Shown here piece by piece: positions 11,001-17,987 of a stretch of 29,033 bases of DNA. The DNA comes from a virus. The notes under the pieces were generated by a model. The model ran no database searches and was not told where the DNA came from. It saw only the letters and a list, made by a program, of their open reading frames with translations. Position 1 is the first letter of the stretch, and each line of letters starts with the position of its first letter. A program made the translations under genes and the position numbers. The stretch covers positions 1 through 29,033 of IMG/VR virus record IMGVR_UViG_3300027779_001411; one strand, written 5' to 3'.

Positions 11001-11759
11001 CAACCTACTAGTTCAGAGCAGAACTCTCTTGGACTAACCCCTGATGGTGGTTGGAAAGTGGAACAGAGTATACTACCCCAAGTTATCATTGGACTAGACG
11101 GGGCTACACTTGCTGTTGCTCTTTCTGATTCTAACTATCGACAGTTACAACATGCTTCTGGGGTTGACACTCCTTATGTTACTACTATATACGATGCTGT
11201 TATAGGTGACCTTGGTTCTTTTAAACCACTAACAGAGTTAGTTAATAGGTCTTGGAAGAAAGTAACCTTTGAGTATGATTTAATAAAGGAACTAGCTGAC
11301 GGGGCTAATGAAGCGTTAAGTCGTGGTGGTGAGAAGCTTAAGGCTGAAGCTCTTAACAATCCTAAGGGATTGAGAGAGAACGATGCTCACTCTGCTTACT
11401 TGCTTGATAAGGGCTATGATATGATAAGGTATCGGCCAAAGAATGCTAAGGGTAAACAAGGTCCTTTAACAGATGGTATGGAACACATAAGGAGTATTCA
11501 ACAAGATACGACTGCAAGGTTTGATGTTCTGTCTGATAAAGAAAGGAAATTGTTTTCTTCCAGAGCTAGTATGCTTACAAATCAACAAGCTTACGATCTG
11601 TTTAGAATAACTTCTCAAGGTTTGGGCAATGTCTTACAAAGCATGTACACTTCTGCAGCTACTGCAAAGAAAGGTAGGTCTGCTATTTTGAAAGCACTTG
11701 GACCTAACCCTGTGTTTCAATACCATGTTGATGCAATTAAACGTTTTAACTTTAACTAA
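8031..11759 (+). CDS. Predicted virion-associated single-subunit RNA polymerase (T7/N4 vRNAP-like, diverged)
   Basis: 1242 aa, last gene of the virion operon; GAGGAG lies 6 nt before ATG 8031. It reads at first as an anonymous virion protein, but polymerase signatures occur in order: YDFRSGQ (538-544) resembling DxxGR; SPQSMNMQTHKLARQL (576-591) resembling the T7 PQGNDMTKGLL segment; motif A PVEVDGITNGLASM with D748; motif B LKYPLMTLPYG with K843 and Y851, the correct K-x7-Y spacing; pre-motif-C LPQVIIGLDGATL (D1023) matching T7 APNFVHSQDGSHL; and motif C TTIYDAVIGD with D1055. D748 to Y851 is 103 residues, against 102 in T7. About 430 residues precede the core and about 185 follow it. Deviations: the Arg of motif B (T7 R627) is Asp839, the His before the motif C Asp is Tyr1054, and DxxGR is imperfect. 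By analogy with N4 it would be packaged, injected and transcribe the first genes. Confidence 0.72.
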   Translation: MAKFTQAISNTAEKGVALSDNVSLKAKIRNQLSLANEGDSVIDDNVINDQEQPATPDGSRFYNTQLTEAMPYTKGIVMEPEKVTESEALELESRQRDLEADQSLQQLHGTSLGDYSPDDITKIAGPIAAPFIINSIKRLQETDSLFIPLDEARKMKSVKGMLGLRSEPEPETGVSDPSTIYEPADDKTWVDKDNTIPLTSAELFGHMNGVRFSFDSRVMEVLPDLQVLSLTLMESVLSKQTEQESMISQEMIDNFSRDEIKDIVGLTSEETSSGISEEQIGRTLSEEWLKFQQVQELGMDTVPDAHLDPQNEMTKEAYEKLGLWAKQLYSLGNPIMYQAVQVKTGNGRTRGDYLVTPLGRRILGENKRQLMPPKVRSRPQVSDKPQVTNQYSNVKEKTGNHYEDPKQSAQDKRKPKSPEAQIRVNTSKVRHVITPVRFKSGMLLSLMGLAAAADRKIVNGMLVVVGNAAEILGIGQKTADSISNMSRDALYRVDSMLVELSTFKNLNHPKVAQLNRKIEILRAFAAESSTDEFKIRMYDFRSGQVLTMLQDIAEFKDDPISFANYIQKGTSRLGYSPQSMNMQTHKLARQLYGSGNSYQIKPGSNSNAEFAMLVTWGAHFFEESNVVPEQMMANMRKRIAMKDDKLMSIASVGKKLKEILNNYDSDSTSNAILAMQQVENQIQGVGNVLKTKAEFNADSEVVRFMDEIFEHPNEAINLVEEAIELGRYMDTVERGGSFSSSMRPVEVDGITNGLASMGAQLGIGEMMYRVGVLRENPTKVLAEYEGVEGNLREVLSKNMRSTLPDVLNSIQFREKFKGLDIEYLPELENILALAFNNTDDFLKYPLMTLPYGQAIKSMISMMMDVVTKDPSLTEIASRRKGGVPELSQILHFILEKNLMETLNPEMIAFTHRVKQLTELGMLVDEPIRYKKATGIYTSINTVDYVPRKGAPVISEIKEKYVKPKGDYVYGDPSKEYPSVLGSTRLTRNKYQPTSSEQNSLGLTPDGGWKVEQSILPQVIIGLDGATLAVALSDSNYRQLQHASGVDTPYVTTIYDAVIGDLGSFKPLTELVNRSWKKVTFEYDLIKELADGANEALSRGGEKLKAEALNNPKGLRENDAHSAYLLDKGYDMIRYRPKNAKGKQGPLTDGMEHIRSIQQDTTARFDVLSDKERKLFSSRASMLTNQQAYDLFRITSQGLGNVLQSMYTSAATAKKGRSAILKALGPNPVFQYHVDAIKRFNFN

Positions 11760-11769
11760 TAATAACAAT

Positions 11770-11819
11770 AGATAATAATAAAAAAGCCCTCTAAGTTCCA
11801 GTTAAGGAACCCAAAGGGC
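11770..11819 (-). terminator. Intrinsic terminator for the leftward (replication) transcript
   Basis: Read on the minus strand, arms at 11806-11819 and 11786-11799 form a 14-bp RNA stem when G-U pairs are allowed, with a 6-nt loop (TTAACT). It is followed at once by TTTTTTATTATTAT. It lies just past the last leftward gene and would stop its transcript before it runs antisense into the virion operon. Confidence 0.85.
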
Positions 11820-11823
11820 CTTA

Positions 11824-11864
11824 CCCTCAGGTATACATTACGTATACTTGGGGGTTATTTTATT
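11824..11864 (+). terminator. Intrinsic terminator for the rightward (virion) transcript
   Basis: CCCTCAGGTATAC (11824-11836) pairs with GTATACTTGGGGG (11842-11854) over 13 bp including two G-T wobbles, with loop ATTAC, followed by TTATTTTATT. It lies 64 nt after the stop codon of the predicted virion polymerase. Its T-tract overlaps the stop codon (11860-11862) of the converging gene, so the two terminators are packed with almost no spare sequence. Confidence 0.85.
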
Positions 11865-12117
11865 CGTATTGTTTTGAAAGGGCATTTTCTATTGTCATCC
11901 GACCAGCTTTCCTACCATCTTCAGCATAGGCTTTGGCTTCCTCATCAGACAGACCTTCAGCCAGTGCACCTGCGTAGTTATCATCCCATACTTTACTAAG
12001 GATTGCCTCATTGATATCGGGTGTGTACGCAAGGGCTGGGTCAAGATTGTACATCTCAACGTATTCCATATCGTCAATGCCCGGAACTATATTGTAGGAC
12101 TTCTTTTCATTACTCAT
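11860..12117 (-). CDS. Small acidic protein of unknown function
   Basis: 85 aa, the last gene of the leftward operon. Its start overlaps the end of the MazG-like gene by 8 bp, so translation is probably coupled. It is acidic and soluble, with a C-terminal half likely to be helical (LSDEEAKAYAEDGRKAGRMT). No cysteine pairs, membrane span or known motif can be seen. The stop codon lies inside the T-tract of the rightward terminator. I do not recognise a family. Tight packing and the overlap argue that it is a real gene. Confidence 0.7.
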   Translation of the reverse strand: MSNEKKSYNIVPGIDDMEYVEMYNLDPALAYTPDINEAILSKVWDDNYAGALAEGLSDEEAKAYAEDGRKAGRMTIENALSKQYE

Positions 12118-12454
12118 CTTTTACAAATACTCCATCGACCATACGACCAGTGCGCACAGATATTTTATTATAGGCTTCATCTAAACAATCTGTTAAGTCA
12201 AGGCCCCATAGGTTTGATTGTATTACCAGAGTGACAAGGACATCCCCCATCTCATCTCGTATCTTATCCACATCTCCAGAAGAGATAGCATCAATCATTT
12301 CAACTGACTCTTCTTCAAACTTACTTAGTTGTTTTTGAATACGTTTGTGCCTGTCGGCATCTGTATGTAGGTCACCAAGGATACCCTTGATGTGACCCCA
12401 ATCAATAACCTTAAGTTCAATCTCCTCAAATATCTTATACATCATCATCACCAT
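12110..12454 (-). CDS. mazG: MazG-like nucleotide pyrophosphohydrolase
   Basis: 114 aa. The metal-binding signature of the all-alpha NTP pyrophosphohydrolase superfamily is present: EExxE at residues 48-52 in KFEEESVEM, and ExxD at 68-71 in DEMGDVLVTLV. A conserved C-terminal stretch, ISVRTGRMVDGVFVK, follows. These enzymes hydrolyse (d)NTPs to monophosphate and pyrophosphate. In phages they are thought to clear non-canonical nucleotides or to affect the host alarmone state; which applies here cannot be told from sequence. Several Met codons open the frame (MVMMMY), and the start could equally be 12442, next to the stop of the preceding gene. It overlaps the genes on both sides. The neighbouring polymerase and ribonucleotide reductase genes fit a role in nucleotide supply. 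Confidence 0.8.
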   Translation of the reverse strand: MVMMMYKIFEEIELKVIDWGHIKGILGDLHTDADRHKRIQKQLSKFEEESVEMIDAISSGDVDKIRDEMGDVLVTLVIQSNLWGLDLTDCLDEAYNKISVRTGRMVDGVFVKDE

Positions 12455-12632
12455 CTGCTTCTAAGGCTTGCTCTGCAATAGACAGGAAGACAAAGTTTGC
12501 TGTTGACTGTAGTACACCTAGCATTGCTACATTGGTTACTCTGCCGTTATATTTATTAACAATGTCACCAACGTCATTTAGCATATCGTTTTCAGCTACA
12601 TACTTATCTGGGAATTGTGTTACGTTACTCAT
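12435..12632 (-). CDS. Small protein of unknown function
   Basis: 65 aa from ATG 12632, chosen because AGAGG lies 8 nt upstream and itself overlaps the RNA polymerase stop codon; an upstream TTG at 12650 is less likely. The protein has a polar N terminus, a central mostly hydrophobic helix (VTNVAMLGVLQSTANFVFL) too interrupted for a confident membrane span, and an acidic tail (ADGDDDV). It overlaps the MazG-like gene by 20 bp. No family is recognised. Confidence 0.65.
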   Translation of the reverse strand: MSNVTQFPDKYVAENDMLNDVGDIVNKYNGRVTNVAMLGVLQSTANFVFLSIAEQALEADGDDDV

Positions 12633-12643
12633 ATAGTTATCCT

Positions 12644-14890
12644 CTAACAAAAGAAATAATCAGAGGAGATGATCTCAGATATATCTAATGACCCTAGCTC
12701 TGGTTGTTTAAGTTTATAACCCTCTCGGGTCTCTAATAGCATCTGCTCTATAGCAGTAAAGAAGTTATCACTGTTATACATCATAGCAAATTGCCACTTG
12801 GTGTGGTCTATCAATTTATTTATATCACATGCATGAGTTGAAAAGGAATCATGTATAGCTCCAAAGTCTCCAGAGAAACTCTGAACAACTTTAGCCATGT
12901 GAGCTGCGTCCATTGAATGGATAAAATTAGGTGAGCATCCAGATGCAAACGATCTCCTACACGGTAACAAGTTACCATTGGAAGTGATGTAAGGTATCTT
13001 AATGCTATGACCTATCTGACCAAGACCACGTATGGTACTGCGTACAGTGATGTTCTTCTGTCTCCACACTTCGTACAACACTGGGAATCCTGAAGGAGTT
13101 GTCCAACGTGTACATGTGTTACCTGATGACAGTATGTGGTCAGTCATCTTCTGTATAAACTTCATAGTTTTTAAGGGACCCACACAAGTATCATTGATTG
13201 AAAGTATAAGTTGTTTTGACAGAGAGGTACAGTCATCTTCTGTAATATTATACTCCGTGTCATACCCTTCAACCTTACAATCATAATACATGTTAGCTGC
13301 AATCTTCTTTTGACCAGCTGAGTAAGCCCTTGTCATTGACCCACGCTTTGCTATACCTTTTCGTATAGCTTTCATTGGCATGTTACGACCTTCAAACCAC
13401 TCAGGCATTCTCTCTGTAAGACGCTTGGCTACTTGGACATAGAAGTCCTTCTGTATCTTACTAGGTACTAGGGATACTAGTTCGCCAGCTTGCTTGTCTT
13501 TAGAGATAGCTGCCAGATGTTGCCATCCATTGTTACTCCCATCAACAGGGATAGGTAGTCTACTCATATGTACAGCACCTTCAAGTACGGAAGTGCCGTA
13601 CCCCTGAACATCTAAGCAACATGCAAGAAAGCTAACTGGTTTTTCTGCTTCTGTTCTGAAGCTCTGTCCATCCGCTAATTGGTTTATCCAAGTCAGGTTG
13701 TTTAGGGTCCACAACTCTCTGTCCTTTAGCGTCATCTTGTCTACTGAAATTGTGTATAATCCTTCGTCTTGAAGATAGGTTCGGTAGTCCGCTGTTACCC
13801 ATGTTGGTAGTTCCTCTATATCATAAGATTGATTATAAGAACAAGCTGTGTGTATGCATAGCCATCTGTACCCCTCGGTATCCATAGCTTTTGCATAAGC
13901 AAACTCAAAGAGTCCCTTGGATACATCAGAACCTTGGTAGTTTAAGAATGGTTCTGTGTAGTACACACGCCCACGATAGTCACACTCTACCATTTGATAG
14001 AAGTCACGTAGTCCTATGGCATGTACCTTAGCAATTACGAACTTCATCTCTATAGCTTTTGACTTAGCTTTTATAGACTGATCCTCAAGATCTATGAACA
14101 ACCCTAGGTTAGTCTCTAAAGCCTTGGCTACTGTACTGTTAAGCCTCCAAGGTGTCTGCTGCAGCTTGTTAAGAGCAGTAATAAAAGGTGCTCCTATAAG
14201 CTGCTTAAAGTCTTCCTCTGAACTCATACGTTTAATGTATGGCCTCTTGGTGAACTCATTACGCAGTGACACTATGTCTTTTGGAGGGGTGAATGACGTA
14301 CCTATAAGCGTACTCTTTATATACTCAGGGGGTAGGTCACCAAGGGTAGCCCATGTACTTAGTAACTTTATAATGTACGGTGCACGGAACCCTTCGTACT
14401 CCCTTTCAATATGTATATAACCAAGTTGAAAGAAAGCTTCTAGGTATAGGTCACCTACTGCAAGGATCTCCTGATGGTTAGTGTTTAGTACACCTAAAGC
14501 AGACAGCACCTGTAAGCCTATCACAGACGATGTAACGGTTAGTTTAAAGGGGTTTGATGATGACCTCCGGGACTTCTGATAAGCTGCCACAGCACCTGCT
14601 ACGGCCCTTACAGTGAGCTTCTCGTACGTGTATCCGTAGGGTATCATTGAAGATATTAATCTGGCCCCTTCCGGGGGCCTCCCACGAAATGAATTACCCT
14701 CACATCTTTCTTTTATGTACTCTGTTATACGCTCTACACCAGCAGAGTTATCCAGTGTACTCGAGGAAGTCCTCTTGTCCTCTGAGTCTGTTGGTTTTGG
14801 TATCGTAGTATGCTGATCCGCAGTCTCCAGTGCGTCCTGTGAATCGTGACTTAAGTACTCGGAGTTTAATTGTGTTTCGTTCATCTTCAT
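12644..14890 (-). CDS. T7-like single-subunit DNA-directed RNA polymerase
   Basis: 748 aa as drawn (T7 RNAP is 883 aa). Core motifs are clear: DYRGR (304-308, the DxxGR motif), motif A PIPVDGSNNGWQHLA with D450, motif B AKRGSMTRAYS with K515 and Y523, SPNFIHSMDAAHM (653-665), and motif C IHDSFST with H680 and D681. The C terminus (LDISEIISSDYFFC) matches the T7 foot. It transcribes phage DNA from its own promoters. The Arg of motif B is Lys511, and the usual YG is YS. The start is uncertain: ATG 14890 lies 143 bp inside the primase-helicase gene. The next in-frame ATG (residue 82, about 14647) would remove N-terminal-domain sequence, so I keep the long form. It lies near the end of its operon, unlike T7 gene 1, and is probably not the first polymerase to act. 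Confidence 0.93.
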   Translation of the reverse strand: MKMNETQLNSEYLSHDSQDALETADQHTTIPKPTDSEDKRTSSSTLDNSAGVERITEYIKERCEGNSFRGRPPEGARLISSMIPYGYTYEKLTVRAVAGAVAAYQKSRRSSSNPFKLTVTSSVIGLQVLSALGVLNTNHQEILAVGDLYLEAFFQLGYIHIEREYEGFRAPYIIKLLSTWATLGDLPPEYIKSTLIGTSFTPPKDIVSLRNEFTKRPYIKRMSSEEDFKQLIGAPFITALNKLQQTPWRLNSTVAKALETNLGLFIDLEDQSIKAKSKAIEMKFVIAKVHAIGLRDFYQMVECDYRGRVYYTEPFLNYQGSDVSKGLFEFAYAKAMDTEGYRWLCIHTACSYNQSYDIEELPTWVTADYRTYLQDEGLYTISVDKMTLKDRELWTLNNLTWINQLADGQSFRTEAEKPVSFLACCLDVQGYGTSVLEGAVHMSRLPIPVDGSNNGWQHLAAISKDKQAGELVSLVPSKIQKDFYVQVAKRLTERMPEWFEGRNMPMKAIRKGIAKRGSMTRAYSAGQKKIAANMYYDCKVEGYDTEYNITEDDCTSLSKQLILSINDTCVGPLKTMKFIQKMTDHILSSGNTCTRWTTPSGFPVLYEVWRQKNITVRSTIRGLGQIGHSIKIPYITSNGNLLPCRRSFASGCSPNFIHSMDAAHMAKVVQSFSGDFGAIHDSFSTHACDINKLIDHTKWQFAMMYNSDNFFTAIEQMLLETREGYKLKQPELGSLDISEIISSDYFFC

Positions 14891-16376
14891 CTTCTGCCAC
14901 TAAGTTACGAGAGAATGTTATTATATCAAAGCTGATCTGTTTAATCGAACCAGAACCTTTGATGTCATCGATAGACGATAGGTGTCCTTCTTCAAAGGAC
15001 TTACCTTGTGACTTCCTAAGGTGGCTTATCAAACCTAGCCATACGTTATGCTTCTTGACTATCTTTAGAAGGTCAGACATGACTGAATCTATAGCTTCGT
15101 TACCTGTCTTTCCATCAGCCCCTTCAGATACTGCAATGGTGATATGATCAAGAATGATATACTGGCACCCAAGTAAGCATAGGTTTTCAATTTGATCAAT
15201 GAGACTAGAATCCGAAACCGCACCGTTATGGTCAAGTAGGATGAGTCTTTCATTCCCAAATACTCTTTCAAATGCTTTACGTTCTTGCTCAACAGTCGGG
15301 TCTGTAGGAGTAAACATCTTGATAAACTTCTCTGCAGAATCCCCAATGCTTTCTTCAAGAGATACAAGGCCAATGACTTCATCTGTATTATCCTCCAATT
15401 CTAATATTATTTCTTTGATCATGGTAGATTTACCTGACCCTGTACCAGATGTGAACAGTACAATCTCACCCTTACGCATACCATCTAGCTTATTGTTAAG
15501 ACCTTCAAGACACTGAGGGTATGGTACAGACTTAACAGACTTACGTTCAACATATGCTTCCCAGATAGCTTCACCACGTACAATAGCTGCTGGTGTGTAC
15601 CTTCGTGCGTTAAACACAGCAGTTATGATAGCACTGGGGTTAGACATAAGTGTGTCACATGGATCATTATCAGGCAGTGATGCTACTTTAGTTTTATCCC
15701 AACCAATTATCTTGGCTGCTTCTGCTACTGCTTTTTCTCCAGCATCATCTTGATCAAACATTAAGATTACTTCTTTGAATGATCGTAACCAATCTCGGTT
15801 AGCCACAAGTATCTTCATGTTAGATGAGGATGGTAGGGATACCACAGGATATACTTTCTTATACTTGATAAGCATAGCTTGTTGTACTGCGATAGCATCT
15901 AACTCACCTTCAGTTATGATTACTTTTAATCCACCGGGTTGGAACTTAGATTGACCAAACAGTTCAAGCTTGGCGTTCTTAAGGTCACCTACAACTCGGA
16001 ACTCCTTAGGTAAAGTCCTCTTCTTATATGCAACTGTCTTACCTTTGACTGTGTATGGGTAGTAGTGTGCATTAACTGTTCCGTTAGAGTCATAAGATAT
16101 TTTCATATCATACTCATCACATGCAGTCTTAGTTAGGTTACGGTCACGTACTCCCGCACTGTCGTAGTTGTGTATATCTTGAAGTGAATCTCCACTCATA
16201 TCGTACTCTCGTTTGGTATTCGGTTTAAACTTTGACACTACGGTGTCGTCATATTGATCTAGGAAAGCTGGCTTGTTACATGCAAAGCACTTACCTCTTC
16301 CATTGGACCATAGTGCTACTGCATCTGATGATCCACAATGTACACATGGATAGTGTTTAGTAAAGGTTGCACCCAT
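14748..16376 (-). CDS. DNA primase-helicase (T7 gp4-like)
   Basis: 542 aa from ATG 16376, which has AGGTGG 5 nt upstream; an in-frame GTG at 16385 is less likely. The order of domains is: zinc-binding primase domain with C11, C14, C30 and C33; TOPRIM domain with E156 (ITEGELDAIA) and D208/D210 (MFDQDDAGE); then a RecA-like hexameric DnaB-type helicase with Walker A SGTGSGKST (310-318), Walker B YIILDH (D410) and the later ISHLRKSQGK block. The protein makes RNA primers and unwinds DNA at the fork, working with the polymerase and SSB encoded upstream in the same operon. T7 gp4 is 566 aa, so this is near full length. The final 143 bp overlap the RNA polymerase frame. Confidence 0.95.
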   Translation of the reverse strand: MGATFTKHYPCVHCGSSDAVALWSNGRGKCFACNKPAFLDQYDDTVVSKFKPNTKREYDMSGDSLQDIHNYDSAGVRDRNLTKTACDEYDMKISYDSNGTVNAHYYPYTVKGKTVAYKKRTLPKEFRVVGDLKNAKLELFGQSKFQPGGLKVIITEGELDAIAVQQAMLIKYKKVYPVVSLPSSSNMKILVANRDWLRSFKEVILMFDQDDAGEKAVAEAAKIIGWDKTKVASLPDNDPCDTLMSNPSAIITAVFNARRYTPAAIVRGEAIWEAYVERKSVKSVPYPQCLEGLNNKLDGMRKGEIVLFTSGTGSGKSTMIKEIILELEDNTDEVIGLVSLEESIGDSAEKFIKMFTPTDPTVEQERKAFERVFGNERLILLDHNGAVSDSSLIDQIENLCLLGCQYIILDHITIAVSEGADGKTGNEAIDSVMSDLLKIVKKHNVWLGLISHLRKSQGKSFEEGHLSSIDDIKGSGSIKQISFDIITFSRNLVAEDEDERNTIKLRVLKSRFTGRTGDCGSAYYDTKTNRLRGQEDFLEYTG

Positions 16377-16442
16377 TAGTTCCACCTGTTTTCTTTAAGG
16401 GATTTAGTATCTATACGTCTGACAGTTGCTTTAGTTTTAGTG

Positions 16443-16931
16443 TCAATCCGTTGTTGCTTTTTCTCCTTTGGTTTTAATAAGTAATCTTCCGCTTCTGTAG
16501 ATTTCGTCAAGTCTTGTTTTTGTTTCATTTGTTATTGCTTCTTTTGGAATGAATTTAACTGCACCTATTTGTCTGTTAAGGTACAGAGGTACACCCTCAG
16601 GGCATTTCTCTGTAAGAACATCTAAGTACCATTGAACTTTACATTCTGCTGCTGAGAGTCCTCCCCTTGTCTCAAACAATTGTATCATTTCATATGATAA
16701 CTCTGACCCATCTTCCTTTAGGTCATTAATATGTTTGGAGGAACTTGTGTACGACTTCCAGTTAGACTCCTTGTCTCTCTTAGTTTTCTTGTAAGAGTGG
16801 AACTGTTTCTTACCTACGTATCTGATTGGGTTACCGTCTGGTACAGATACAGTTATAAGATATATGAAACCAAAGTAATCGTCAACAACAAATGGATCTC
16901 CTTTGTAGTCCCAGTGTCCTAGATTAGCCAT
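16443..16931 (-). CDS. GIY-YIG-type endonuclease-like protein (SegE-like)
   Basis: 162 aa. GFIYLITV (21-28) followed by RYVGKKQF (37-44) corresponds to the two halves of the GIY-YIG nuclease signature. Downstream are NWKSYTSSSKHI and an AAEC segment with E96 that could be the catalytic metal-binding Glu. This layout resembles the T4 SegE-like group. Such proteins are either free-standing homing endonucleases or nucleases that act on host or branched DNA. The gene sits between the exonuclease-side genes and the primase-helicase and may take a T7 gp3-like role in host DNA breakdown, but a separate endonuclease VII-like gene is also present. AGGGGAG precedes ATG 16931, and the gene overlaps the end of the upstream gene by 13 bp. 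About 66 nt between it and the primase-helicase start show no clear signal. Confidence 0.65.
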   Translation of the reverse strand: MANLGHWDYKGDPFVVDDYFGFIYLITVSVPDGNPIRYVGKKQFHSYKKTKRDKESNWKSYTSSSKHINDLKEDGSELSYEMIQLFETRGGLSAAECKVQWYLDVLTEKCPEGVPLYLNRQIGAVKFIPKEAITNETKTRLDEIYRSGRLLIKTKGEKATTD

Positions 16932-17197
16932 CTATTAGCTCCCCTAATACTACTTGGATATTCATGGCATGTATCAAAATCTCTGTAGGTTAGTTCATCA
17001 ACTGTAAGGTCTCCATTTTCACGTAATAAATCTATGATTGCTTCACCTAAGTTTCTGGACACAGTATGTGTAAATTCTTTAGACCCCATTGATGCAAGAT
17101 GTTCTTTATGTGGGTCTTCCCAATCTATCCAATGTCTATCATAGGTAATTTGATAGAAGTCTTTATTGTTAGATGATCCTGATTCAACTATCTTCAT
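16919..17197 (-). CDS. Small protein of unknown function
   Basis: 92 aa from ATG 17197, which follows AGAGG by 9 nt; an in-frame TTG at 17215 has weaker support. It begins inside the exonuclease gene (14-bp overlap) and ends inside the GIY-YIG gene start. The protein is soluble and rich in Asp, Glu and His with aromatic residues (RHWIDWEDPHKEH). The second half looks like a small helical domain (NLGEAIIDLLRENGDLTV), followed by DELTYRDFDTCHEY. No known catalytic motif is evident. Position between two nuclease genes suggests a place in DNA metabolism, but that is only context. Confidence 0.65.
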   Translation of the reverse strand: MKIVESGSSNNKDFYQITYDRHWIDWEDPHKEHLASMGSKEFTHTVSRNLGEAIIDLLRENGDLTVDELTYRDFDTCHEYPSSIRGANRWLI

Positions 17198-17972
17198 TTT
17201 TAAACACCTCTTCAATAGTTAACCTACGAAACCCATCCCAATTCCTGCGCATGTATAGTAAGTTGAAACAGGTCTCAAGTTTAGGTTTCCAATCACGTGG
17301 ATGATGGTCACGCCATGTGTCCGCAACAGTTTCAATCATATCTTTTGTCGGTACCCCTTTTAAAATCTTCTCAGCTTTCTTAGGGCCTATACCTTTGAGT
17401 CCATGAATGTTATCTGTACTGTCACCTGTAAGCATTTGAATACACATCTTATAGTGACCCTCGTCACCGTCAATGAAGTACTGTGTCTTCTTATTGAAGT
17501 TGTAATGCCATCCGGGAACCATGTCTATGTCTTTATCTATATGTGCTATGACATAATGTTCACCAGCTTCATAGGCTTCTTGTGCCCAGATAGATACAAT
17601 ATCATCTGCCTCGCAGTTATCAGACTTGAAGCATCCAGTTTCCCATGCGTACTCTGTTACTGCCTCTCGTCTTTCCTTAACCTTAGGATCTATCTCTGTC
17701 TTACCCCTGTTACCTTTGTAGTCTTCAGAGATACCGTATCGGAAGTTACCTTTACCTTTGACAGCTACGTAACCTTTGATACTACCTGTGTCACGCATGA
17801 TGGCATCAAGTGCTTTGTCAAAGGAACTCTTTGCTTGTGTGACTGAGTCTGTTGTCACTGCTATACGGAAGATGATTGAGTCAGCATCTATGAAACACTT
17901 ATCGTACTCCATCTCTTCTGTCATACAGCTCTTGTTAAACATCTCGTATACTGCATCGTTATTGTTGAACAT
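17184..17972 (-). CDS. 5'-3' exonuclease (FEN/T7 gp6-like)
   Basis: 262 aa (T7 gp6 is 300 aa). Acidic residues of the flap/5'-nuclease family are in place: D29 and D31 (FIDADS), E121, D123 and D124 (CEADDIVS), D146, D148 and D150 (HIDKDIDMVPG), and D184 and D187 (LTGDSTDNI). A helix-3-turn-helix DNA-binding element follows (GLKGIGPKKAEKIL, 191-204). The basic YKGNRGK segment (85-91) matches the helical-arch region. The enzyme removes 5' ends, RNA primers and flaps, and in T7-like phages also degrades host DNA and acts in recombination. It lies directly downstream of the DNA polymerase (15-nt gap) and overlaps the next gene. The weak ribosome site leaves starts at M11 or M17 possible. Confidence 0.92.
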   Translation of the reverse strand: MFNNNDAVYEMFNKSCMTEEMEYDKCFIDADSIIFRIAVTTDSVTQAKSSFDKALDAIMRDTGSIKGYVAVKGKGNFRYGISEDYKGNRGKTEIDPKVKERREAVTEYAWETGCFKSDNCEADDIVSIWAQEAYEAGEHYVIAHIDKDIDMVPGWHYNFNKKTQYFIDGDEGHYKMCIQMLTGDSTDNIHGLKGIGPKKAEKILKGVPTKDMIETVADTWRDHHPRDWKPKLETCFNLLYMRRNWDGFRRLTIEEVFKNEDS

Positions 17973-17987
17973 ATTTATTACTCTTTG

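Noticed and set aside
14647-14890. Start of the ordinary RNAP at residue 82 (ATG about 14647)
   Set aside because: It would remove sequence needed for a T7-like N-terminal domain. Kept as an open alternative, not as the call.
12644-14890. The two RNA polymerases as a recent duplication
   Set aside because: They share only the core family motifs; spacing (motif A to motif B Tyr: 73 versus 103 residues), termini and residue choices differ widely, so they are deeply diverged.
16377-16442. TTGACA-like box and TGACA/TGTCA inverted repeat before the primase-helicase gene
   Set aside because: No -10 box at normal spacing, and the arms are only 5 bp with a 17-nt loop.
17403-17846. 147-aa open frame on the + strand
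   Set aside because: It is antisense to the well-supported exonuclease gene, Cys/Leu/Val-rich without motifs, and has no ribosome site seen.
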